A DNA stretch of 52,025 bases, taken from NCBI GenBank assembly GCA_903911145.1, contig CAIWCD010000036.1, forward strand, positions 1 through 52,025, written 5' to 3'. The notes under the pieces were generated by a model. That model had not been told where the DNA came from, searched no databases, and was given only the letters and a program-made list of their open reading frames with translations. Shown here piece after piece: positions 39,412-46,035 of this stretch. Each line of letters starts with the position of its first letter. Within the stretch, counting starts at the first letter, position 1. The position numbers were made by a program, and so were the translations under genes. This stretch comes from an uncultured delta proteobacterium (GTDB taxonomy: Bacteria > Myxococcota > Myxococcia > Myxococcales > 40CM-4-68-19).

Positions 39412-40059
39412 ATGGTCCGACTCTCTCACTGCGCCCGAACGATCCCCGCTGCGATCTGTTGCCTGACGTTCGCGGGATGCGGCGGCGCCGGCAGCAGCGG
39501 CTCGGCGACCGTGACCGGCGCGGTCGGTGGAACCAACTACAGCGCGCTCGCGTTCTCTGAAGTCACTGCGGTGGTGGTGCGCAACGACCTCTGCACCGTC
39601 GACCACGTCCAGAGCGCGTACTCGGCGATCGAGATCCTGCTCTCGCTGCGGCCCGGCCTCTGCCAGAGCGAGAGCACGCAGGTGCAGCCCGCGAACAACA
39701 CGCTCATCATCCTCGACCTCGAGGAGACGAGCGCGACGAGCAGCGCGGCGCTTCCGCTCGGCAGCTACACCGTGGGGCCTGCGGGCCACACAACTGGAAC
39801 CGACGCGTCGGGAAATCCCTACAGCGCGACGGCAACCGCCGAGACGCTCGACACCACCTGCTCACTCGTCGGCGGCGCAGCAGCGACGGGCGGCACCGTG
39901 AGCATCAGCGCCATCGATGGAAATGATGTGACCGGGTCGTTCAGCATTTCGTTCGGCAGCGGCGCGCTCGTCGGCACCTTCGCCACTGCACCCTGCGCGC
40001 TCACCAACGAGCAGTTCTGCGCAGCGAAACTTCCGCGGCAGTTGACCTGCTCGGATTGA
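39412..40059 (+). CDS. Hypothetical lipoprotein, Ser/Thr/Gly-rich
   Basis: I do not recognise this 215-residue protein. It has a lipoprotein signal ending LTFAGCGGAG, then a beta-rich globular part low in charge (FSEVTAVVVRNDLCTVDH, SLRPGLCQSES, TLIILDLEET) with scattered Cys that could form disulfides. ATG 39412 has GGAG nine bases upstream; the frame extends 42 bases further. The dienelactone hydrolase gene follows by 20 bases, so it may be cotranscribed. Confidence 0.6.
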   Translation: MVRLSHCARTIPAAICCLTFAGCGGAGSSGSATVTGAVGGTNYSALAFSEVTAVVVRNDLCTVDHVQSAYSAIEILLSLRPGLCQSESTQVQPANNTLIILDLEETSATSSAALPLGSYTVGPAGHTTGTDASGNPYSATATAETLDTTCSLVGGAAATGGTVSISAIDGNDVTGSFSISFGSGALVGTFATAPCALTNEQFCAAKLPRQLTCSD

Positions 40060-40079
40060 TCATCGCAAGGAGACTGACC

Positions 40080-40811
40080 ATGACCCACGCCACTTCGCAG
40101 ACCGTTTCGCTCGCGACCTCCGCCGGGCCGATGCAGTGCCAGCTCTTTCTGCCCAAGGGCGACGGACCGCGCGGCGCAGTCATCGTCGTGCCCGAGGTGT
40201 TCGGGCTGATGCCGGCGATCCTCGAGACGGGCGAGTGGCTCGCGCGCGCTGGATATCTCGCGCTCTGCATCGAGATCTTCCACCGCACCGCTCCCGCGGG
40301 CTTCGTCAGCGAGAAGCACGACTTCGCCGCGGTGGGCCCGCACTTCAAGCCGCTCATGAACGACGGGCTCGCTGAAGATCTCGCCGCCGCGCGCGACTTC
40401 CTCGCCAAGCAGCCGCGCTCGAATGGGAAGGTCGGCGTCCTCGGCTATTGCGTCGGCGGATTCGCGGCCTACCTCGGTGCCTGCCGCACGAAGCTCGCCG
40501 CGAGCGTCGCCTACTACGGCGGCGGGATCGTCAATGCGCGCCCGCAGATGACAGCGCTCGCGCCTCTGCTCGCAGAAACGGTGACCTGCCCGGTGCTCGC
40601 CCACTTCGGCGCGGACGATGCGTCGATCCCCGCGAGCGATCGGGAGGCGATCGATGCGCGACTCACGCAGCTCGGCGTTGCACACGAGTTCATCACCTAC
40701 GCAGGTGCGGGACACGCATTCGGCAACTACGAGCGGCCGAGCTTCAATCCGATCGCGACCGCGCAGGCGTGGGCGAAGACGCTCGCGTTTCTCGCGCCGC
40801 TGCTCGCTTGA
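40080..40811 (+). CDS. Dienelactone hydrolase family protein
   Basis: The 243-residue product is an alpha/beta hydrolase of the dienelactone hydrolase family. The catalytic triad is visible: Cys in GYCVGGFAAYLG, Asp in GADDASIPASDRE and His in AGAGHAFGN. Enzymes of this family open lactones or ester-like bonds, as in chloroaromatic breakdown, though many have other substrates. ATG 40080 is supported by AAGGAG seven bases upstream. It follows the lipoprotein gene closely. Confidence 0.93.
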   Translation: MTHATSQTVSLATSAGPMQCQLFLPKGDGPRGAVIVVPEVFGLMPAILETGEWLARAGYLALCIEIFHRTAPAGFVSEKHDFAAVGPHFKPLMNDGLAEDLAAARDFLAKQPRSNGKVGVLGYCVGGFAAYLGACRTKLAASVAYYGGGIVNARPQMTALAPLLAETVTCPVLAHFGADDASIPASDREAIDARLTQLGVAHEFITYAGAGHAFGNYERPSFNPIATAQAWAKTLAFLAPLLA

Positions 40812-40844
40812 TCGCGCAAACCCACGCTGGGCGCGGCCTTACGC
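40810..40844 (+). repeat. Dispersed hairpin repeat, copy 10, after the dienelactone hydrolase gene
   Basis: GATCGCGCAAACCCACGC followed by TGGGCGCGGCCTTACGC matches the long family form with a diverged left stem. It begins at the end of the dienelactone hydrolase gene and runs into the 3' end of the convergent gene. Confidence 0.55.
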
Positions 40845-41450
40845 TTCGCGCACCAGCGTGAAGTAGTGATCGAGCGGCTTCTCTTCCTTGTGCGCGGAGC
40901 CGATCGAGACGTGCTTCGAAACACGGCGCATGAAGTCGCGCGTGTGAAAATAGACCAGCCGCTGCAGCCCCTGGCTGTTGGGAATCACGCGCGGCCAACC
41001 CTCGACGACCGCCGTGTCCGGCACCTCGAAGTAGTCGACGACGATCGCGCCGCGCTCCTCCCAGAGCTTGTTTCCGGCGGTCGGCTTGGCGACGAAGAAG
41101 CCCGGACCGATCACGCCGCGCGTGATCCCTTCGTTGTAACCAAAGAGGCGGGCCGCGCTGTTTTCCGGGCGGCAGAACCGCTTCTCGAAGAGGCGGAACG
41201 GACCCGGCACCGGGAGTGTGTTGCGTCCGAAGTGGCGCACGGCCGTTCGCGCGCCCGTGCTCTCGGGCACGAAATGCGTCAGGTCGATTCCCGTCGTCGG
41301 CGCGAGGTTCCAGAGCTTGCGCTGCGCGGCACGACCGAGCGCGCGCGTCTCGGCGAGGCGGGCCTCGTGCGAAATGCCGTCGAGGTGCGCGCAGATCGCG
41401 GCGAGGTCTGCCTTTGCATCGAGGAGCGTCTGCAGGGTTTGCGGATTCAT
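40839..41450 (-). CDS. Conserved-looking hypothetical protein
   Basis: I do not recognise this 203-residue soluble protein. It has no signal peptide or membrane segment. Features are a helical N-terminus (residues 1-60) and a mixed alpha/beta remainder with LPVPGPFRLFEKRFCRPENS, GYNEGITRGVIGPGFF and VIPNSQGLQRLVYFHTRDFM. ATG 41450 is chosen; it is 22 bases from the divergent peroxiredoxin start, so the two promoters overlap. No function is proposed. Confidence 0.6.
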   Translation of the reverse strand: MNPQTLQTLLDAKADLAAICAHLDGISHEARLAETRALGRAAQRKLWNLAPTTGIDLTHFVPESTGARTAVRHFGRNTLPVPGPFRLFEKRFCRPENSAARLFGYNEGITRGVIGPGFFVAKPTAGNKLWEERGAIVVDYFEVPDTAVVEGWPRVIPNSQGLQRLVYFHTRDFMRRVSKHVSIGSAHKEEKPLDHYFTLVREA

Positions 41451-41472
41451 GGGACGCAAGTATACAGCCCGC

Positions 41473-42033
41473 ATGGCTCTCGACATCGGATCAGCGGCGC
41501 CGGACTTCTCTCTTGCATCCACCAGCGGCGGCGAGGTTTCGCTCAAGTCGCTGCGCGGATCGAAGTTCGTCCTCTATTTCTATCCAAAGGACGACACGCC
41601 CGGCTGCACAGTCGAGGCGTGCGATTTCCGCGACAACCTCGCGCGCGTGAAGAAGGCCGGTGCGCTTGTCTTCGGCGTCTCGAAGGACACGCTCGCCGCG
41701 CACGAGAAGTTCCGCGCGAAGTATTCGTTGCCGTTTCCGCTGCTCTCTGATGCGGGCAACCTTGTCGCGCGGGCCTACGGCGCATTCGGCAAGAAGCTCA
41801 TGTACGGCAAGCAGGTTGAGGGGACGATCCGCAGCACGTTCGTCATCGACGAGAAGGGGAAGGTCGAACAGGTCTTCTCTCCCGTGAAGGTCAAAGGCCA
41901 CGTCGACGCCGTTCTCACGGCGCTGCGAGGGGAGGGCGCGCCGGTTGTCGCCGCGAAGAAAGTTCCTGCAGCGAAGAAAGTGACTGTCGCAAAGAAGGCT
42001 GCTTCTGAAAAGAAAGCTACTTCCAGGAAGTAA
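41473..42033 (+). CDS. bcp: Bcp-type peroxiredoxin with Lys/Ala-rich tail
   Basis: The 186-residue product is an atypical 2-Cys peroxiredoxin of the Bcp/PrxQ type. The peroxidatic Cys is in YPKDDTPGCTVEACDF, the resolving Cys five residues later. It reduces peroxides using thioredoxin. After the peroxiredoxin fold comes a tail of about 30 residues rich in Lys and Ala (AAKKVPAAKKVTVAKKAASEK), similar to histone H1-type tails and unlike E. coli Bcp, which has none. The tail may bind DNA or another polyanion; this is inference. It is divergent from the gene at 41450. Confidence 0.93.
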   Translation: MALDIGSAAPDFSLASTSGGEVSLKSLRGSKFVLYFYPKDDTPGCTVEACDFRDNLARVKKAGALVFGVSKDTLAAHEKFRAKYSLPFPLLSDAGNLVARAYGAFGKKLMYGKQVEGTIRSTFVIDEKGKVEQVFSPVKVKGHVDAVLTALRGEGAPVVAAKKVPAAKKVTVAKKAASEKKATSRK

Positions 42034-42053
42034 GTCACTTCCCGACAACCCCC

Positions 42054-42941
42054 ATGCGCGCTCCTCCTCGAATCTTCTCTGTGGCACTCGCGTTCATCGC
42101 GGCGGCGAGTCTCCTCGCCTGCGAAAGTTCGGACGGGTCGATGTTCTTTGGCGATGGATGGAAAGAGTGGATCGCGCAGGCGGTGACGAAGGACACAACC
42201 GACTCCGACCGACAGTGGGAGCTGCTCAACTGCTGGCGCCCCGCGAGCTGGCACGGTGAGTCCCTCATCGCGAGCGCCTATCGCGTGACGGCGGTGCGCA
42301 TCCTCGGCAAGGAAGCGGACAACGCGCGCCGCTACGAGGCGGACATCGAGATCACGCCGAACCTGGCGAACTCGTCGCCGACGGTGCAGGGGCTCAAGGC
42401 TGGCACAGCGAACGCGACCGTGGCGGGCGTCGCGACGCGCGGGGAGGCCGGAGGGAAGATGTATCTCTTCCCGTGGAAGTCCGCGGTCACCGAGACGCAT
42501 TGGTCGCTCGTCGCGCGCAGTGGCGCCCATGCGACCATCGATCCGGCGGTCCGCGATGTGGGCATCGTCGAGTTGCTCTCCGCGCAGACGAGCCTTTCGC
42601 CGACGTTGTCGCGTCTCGAGAAGGGAGCGAGCTGGACGGGCAAGTTCGGCGTGCAGCTGACGATGGGCTCCGACGACTACTCGCGCGACTACGACGAACT
42701 GGTCGTCGCGGCGCGAGCGGGAGAGACGCTGAAGCTTCGGATCGTTTCACAGACAGCGAGTCCGATCGGCGCGTGGCTCGCCCCGCCGGTGAGCGCATTT
42801 CCGCACCAGCTCGCAACGGCGATCGTTCCCGCGAATGGAGCAGGTGAGCTGCTGTACCAGGCGCCGGTCGATGGCGAGCTGCGGCTGGTGATCTGGAAGG
42901 GCAAACTCGACCCAGCGGGGAGCTACACCGTCTCGCGCTGA
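42054..42941 (+). CDS. Hypothetical lipoprotein
   Basis: I do not recognise this 295-residue protein. It has a lipoprotein signal (IFSVALAFIAAASLLAC, lipobox SLLAC) and a long beta-rich body with the segments LNCWRPASWHGESL and WKSAVTETHWSLVARSG. It resembles no family I can name. ATG 42054 lies 20 bases after the peroxiredoxin stop, with no strong ribosome site. It may follow the peroxiredoxin gene in one transcript. Confidence 0.6.
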   Translation: MRAPPRIFSVALAFIAAASLLACESSDGSMFFGDGWKEWIAQAVTKDTTDSDRQWELLNCWRPASWHGESLIASAYRVTAVRILGKEADNARRYEADIEITPNLANSSPTVQGLKAGTANATVAGVATRGEAGGKMYLFPWKSAVTETHWSLVARSGAHATIDPAVRDVGIVELLSAQTSLSPTLSRLEKGASWTGKFGVQLTMGSDDYSRDYDELVVAARAGETLKLRIVSQTASPIGAWLAPPVSAFPHQLATAIVPANGAGELLYQAPVDGELRLVIWKGKLDPAGSYTVSR

Positions 42942-42993
42942 ACGTGGCCGCAGCGATCGCGCTCATCCTCTCCCCGCGCGGGCGAGCGCGATT

Positions 42994-43374
42994 CTATCGC
43001 TCGTCTGGATCGTCGACCGGTTCGAGTTCGCGCTCGTCGATCCAGAGAGCACCGTCCTGTTCGACGAGCGGAAGACCGCGCAGAGAGCGGCCGGGACACG
43101 CGCCGCGCACGCAGAGCCCGCTCGATGGATCGAAGTAGGCACCGTGCGCCTGGCATTCGAGCAGGCCGTCGCTCGAGAAGAGTTTGCCGTCGCCGAGATC
43201 GAGCGGCTGCCCTCGGTGGGGGCAGACATTGTGGTACCCGCGCACCGCCCCATCGGGAGCGCGGATCGCAAATCCCTCGAGCGGAACCTTGCCGTAGCGC
43301 GTCTGCACGAGACCCAGCTCGAACCGCGCGGAGAGCGTGCCGCGCAGGCCGTCGCTCGCGCAGAGGCGCTTCAT
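42994..43374 (-). CDS. Rieske [2Fe-2S] domain protein
   Basis: The 126-residue product is a single Rieske ferredoxin-like domain with both cluster-binding motifs: CPHRGQPLDLG and CQAHGAYFDP. Such small proteins carry electrons or serve as components of dioxygenases; no oxygenase gene is nearby. Its ATG overlaps the stop of the cobalamin adenosyltransferase gene by four bases (ATGA), so the two are translationally coupled. The biochemical reason for coupling is not clear. Confidence 0.88.
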   Translation of the reverse strand: MKRLCASDGLRGTLSARFELGLVQTRYGKVPLEGFAIRAPDGAVRGYHNVCPHRGQPLDLGDGKLFSSDGLLECQAHGAYFDPSSGLCVRGACPGRSLRGLPLVEQDGALWIDERELEPVDDPDER

Positions 43375-43946
43375 CGAGATGCGTCCGCGCGGGCCACCCA
43401 CGGCACTTCGCTCACGCCGAGGCGCAGGTTCGCCGCGCGCGCCATGGTGAAGAGCAGATCGCTGACGCGATTGACGTACGCGAGGGCCTCACTCGAGACC
43501 GGGCCGTGCTGCGAGAGAGTCACGACAGCCCGCTCGGCGCGGCGGCAGATGGTGCGGCAGAGATGCAGCGAGGCCGCGCTTGGCGATCCCGCGGGGAGAA
43601 TGAATGTCTTCATCGGCGGCAGCTCGGCGGTGAGCCGATCGATCTCGCGCTCGAGACGCGCGGTGTCCTCGGCGCGCAGGCGCGGAACACTCTTCGGCGC
43701 GCTCTCGGGATCGGGCGTCGCAAGCTCGGCACCGAGGTTGAAGAGATCGATCTGCAGCGTGCCGAGAAACAGCTCGAGATCGGCGACGCGAAGATCGCAG
43801 AGAGAGATCCGGGCCACGCCCAGCGCGGAGTTCAGCTCGTCGATATCGCCATAGGCCGCGACGCGCAGGTCGTCCTTGCGCACGCGCGGTCCGCCGAAGA
43901 GCCCCGTCGATCCATCGTCGCCATTGCGCGTGTAGATGCGTGTCAT
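43371..43946 (-). CDS. ATP:cob(I)alamin adenosyltransferase (PduO type)
   Basis: The 191-residue product matches PduO-type corrinoid adenosyltransferases: the N-terminal RIYTRNGDDGSTGLFGGPRVRKDD, the YGDIDELNSALG segment, and the C-terminal RRAERAVVTL and YVNRVSDLLFTMAR. It transfers the adenosyl group of ATP to reduced cobalamin, making coenzyme B12 for enzymes such as methylmalonyl-CoA mutase. No B12-dependent enzyme gene is in the window. A Rieske protein gene follows with a 4-base overlap. Confidence 0.93.
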   Translation of the reverse strand: MTRIYTRNGDDGSTGLFGGPRVRKDDLRVAAYGDIDELNSALGVARISLCDLRVADLELFLGTLQIDLFNLGAELATPDPESAPKSVPRLRAEDTARLEREIDRLTAELPPMKTFILPAGSPSAASLHLCRTICRRAERAVVTLSQHGPVSSEALAYVNRVSDLLFTMARAANLRLGVSEVPWVARADASR

Positions 43947-44006
43947 GCAGCGAGGGTAGGGCGGTTGCCCCCGCCATGGAAGCGGGGAGTTGCTGCGTGC
44001 CGCAGT

Positions 44007-44603
44007 TCAGCTCGAAACCGGCGCGCCCGCGCTGCTGCTCATCGGCTTGAGTTTCACCGCGACGGCGCTTCCCTCGACGAACGTGGCGGCGTGCGGGTTC
44101 CCAGTCGCGACGAGCAGCGGCAGCGACTGACCGACCGCGAATTCGATCCGCGGGTTGGTCACTGCAAAATGGCCGCGACCAGTGACTCCCTGGTTTTCGA
44201 ACTGCAGCGCGACGTACGTGATCGGTGCACCGTTGAGCGTCATGCTCTGAGCCATCGAGATCTGACCTTCGATCAGCTCCCCGTCGCGAATGAGGCGTCG
44301 CATCGCCTCGCGCCGCCGATCGACCCAGGCCGCGAATGGAAGCCAGGAGAGCGCGAAGAGCGCCGCGCCCACGAGCACGAACATTCCGATGCGCTCCCCG
44401 GTCATCGGGTGCACGAGCGCCTGCGGCAGCAGGACCAGGCCGCTCATCGTCGCCAGAGTGCAAAGCGACAACGCGACGATCCCGTAGAGGAAGCCCCAGA
44501 AGAAGAATCCGATGGACGGCACGAGCCTTTGCGCCACGCGGACGACCAGCTCCTCCTCGCGCGGCGATGGCTGCTCGCGCACCGCTGACAACTCGTCGTC
44601 CAT
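44007..44603 (-). CDS. Hypothetical two-segment membrane protein
   Basis: I do not recognise a firm family for this 198-residue protein. It has a charged N-terminus, two membrane segments (GFLYGIVALSLCTLATMSGLVLL and GMFVLVGAALFALSWLPFAAW), and a soluble beta-rich tail (DGELIEGQISMAQSMTLNG, TYVALQFENQGVTGRGHF) that recalls the extracytoplasmic DUF3592-type domain of the protein at 1345-2010. The relationship is tentative. ATG 44603 is used. It is divergent from the pseudouridine synthase gene. Confidence 0.55.
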   Translation of the reverse strand: MDDELSAVREQPSPREEELVVRVAQRLVPSIGFFFWGFLYGIVALSLCTLATMSGLVLLPQALVHPMTGERIGMFVLVGAALFALSWLPFAAWVDRRREAMRRLIRDGELIEGQISMAQSMTLNGAPITYVALQFENQGVTGRGHFAVTNPRIEFAVGQSLPLLVATGNPHAATFVEGSAVAVKLKPMSSSAGAPVSS

Positions 44604-44743
44604 AGATCCAGGTCCTCTCGTTCGATTCCTTCGAAAGACAGCGCGACCCCGTTGTATCGCGCCACGAGAGCATCACCGCGTGTGGCGCACGTCGGTTGAC
44701 CCTGCCGCGTGTTGCCGCGATCTGCGCTAGAAGGCGCAGCTCG

Positions 44744-45760
44744 ATGCTCGAATTCAAAGTGACAGCAGATGCCGCCGGACAGCGCCTCGACAAGTTCCTG
44801 CGCAAGCGGCTGACCACCGTTCCGCTCAGCCATCTCTACAAGATGGTGCGTACGAAGAAGGTGCGTGTGAACGGTGCGCGCGGCGACATCGCGCAGCTGC
44901 TCGCCGAGGGAGATGTCATCTCGGTGCGTGGTCCCGAAGAGCAGCTGATGGGCCCCCCTCCTGCGCCAGCGTTCCGTGAGCAGTCGGTCCATGCGCAGCG
45001 AAAGCCCGCCAAGCAGGAGTTCGGCATCCTCTACGAGGACGAGCACATTCTCGCGTGCGACAAGCCCGCGGGACTCGCCATCCATCCTGGGACAGGCGTC
45101 CCACAAGACACGCTGGTCGATCAGGCGCGCGCCTATTTTGAGCGGCAGGGGCTCGTGATTCCGGCGGGCGAGTACAAGCCCAGCCCCGCGCACCGACTCG
45201 ATCGTGAGACGAGCGGCATCGTGCTGGTGGCAAAGACGCGCCAGGCGATGGTGAAGCTCACCGAGATCTTCACGGCGGGAGAAGCGCGCAAGCAGTACCT
45301 CGCGCTGGCGAAGGGGCGCTTTCAAAAAACAAGCGGCACCATCGAGCTGCGCCTGCCCGAGCACCAGCAGACGGCCGAGTCGAAGTCGGTGCGCGGCGTG
45401 AACATGCAGGAGGCGGTGACGCACTGGACGCGGCTCGACGGCGGTCCCGAGGCGACGCTGCTGGAACTCGTGATCGAGACGGGCCGCACGCATCAGATCC
45501 GGCGCCACCTCGCGGCCATCGCCCATCCCGTGATTGGCGACAGCAAGCACGGCGACTTCGTGTTCAACCGCCAGGCGCGCGCAAAGTTCGGCCTCAAGCG
45601 GATGTTCCTCCACTCGGCCTTTCTCGCCATCGCGCACCCGATCACGGGCAAGCGGATGCAGTTCGAATCGCCGCTCCCGAAGGAGCTCGCAGAGTGTCTG
45701 CCGCGCGCCGGCATCAACTGGACGGCGCGCGCACGATTGCCGTCTCCGCCGCGACGGTGA
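44744..45760 (+). CDS. RluA-family 23S/tRNA pseudouridine synthase
   Basis: The 338-residue product has an N-terminal S4 RNA-binding domain (QRLDKFLRKRLTTVPLSHLYKMV) and a RluA catalytic domain with the active Asp in AHRLDRETSGIVLVAKT near residue 150 and the LVIETGRTHQIRRHLAAI segment. It should convert uridines to pseudouridine in rRNA or tRNA; the length and S4 domain fit RluC/RluD. The frame continues upstream, but the ATG at 44744 gives the conserved N-terminus and has AAGG upstream. It is followed by a 275-bp gap before the PBP1A gene. Confidence 0.9.
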   Translation: MLEFKVTADAAGQRLDKFLRKRLTTVPLSHLYKMVRTKKVRVNGARGDIAQLLAEGDVISVRGPEEQLMGPPPAPAFREQSVHAQRKPAKQEFGILYEDEHILACDKPAGLAIHPGTGVPQDTLVDQARAYFERQGLVIPAGEYKPSPAHRLDRETSGIVLVAKTRQAMVKLTEIFTAGEARKQYLALAKGRFQKTSGTIELRLPEHQQTAESKSVRGVNMQEAVTHWTRLDGGPEATLLELVIETGRTHQIRRHLAAIAHPVIGDSKHGDFVFNRQARAKFGLKRMFLHSAFLAIAHPITGKRMQFESPLPKELAECLPRAGINWTARARLPSPPRR

Positions 45761-45879
45761 CTCGAGCGCCGCGGGCACCGCCACGTCGAGCGGGATTCGT
45801 GTTCGGGCATCTCGACGGCCATGTTCGGATACGCATTCGCATTCTGAATTCGACTCTGTCTTGTCCTCCGCCGGAATAA

Positions 45880-46010
45880 GCCGCGGGGCGTGGAGTTGCC
45901 TGAGCCGCGCGCAGTTCAGGAGCGGCCTTACAAAGGTGTGGATGAGCACATTCTGCGTCGGCCGCGGATGCATGTTTGAGCACGGCTCAGGCAACTCCGC
46001 GCCCCGCGGC
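45880..46010. repeat. 28-bp inverted repeat enclosing 75 bp, upstream of PBP1A
   Basis: Arms 45880-45907 and 45983-46010 are reverse complements along all 28 positions except one G-T wobble (45891 against 45999). They enclose 75 bp with no reading frame of note. It occupies the gap between the RluA-family gene and PBP1A. It could be a palindromic mobile remnant, a structured RNA or a two-way terminator. The rest of the gap (45761-45879) shows nothing clear. Confidence 0.75.
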
Positions 46011-46035
46011 GCACTTCGACTAGGATGCCGCGCGC

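Noticed and set aside
43969-43987. Hairpin CCCCGC/GCGGGG after the membrane protein gene at 44007
   Set aside because: Six-base stem without a T-run; too weak to call a terminator in GC-rich DNA.
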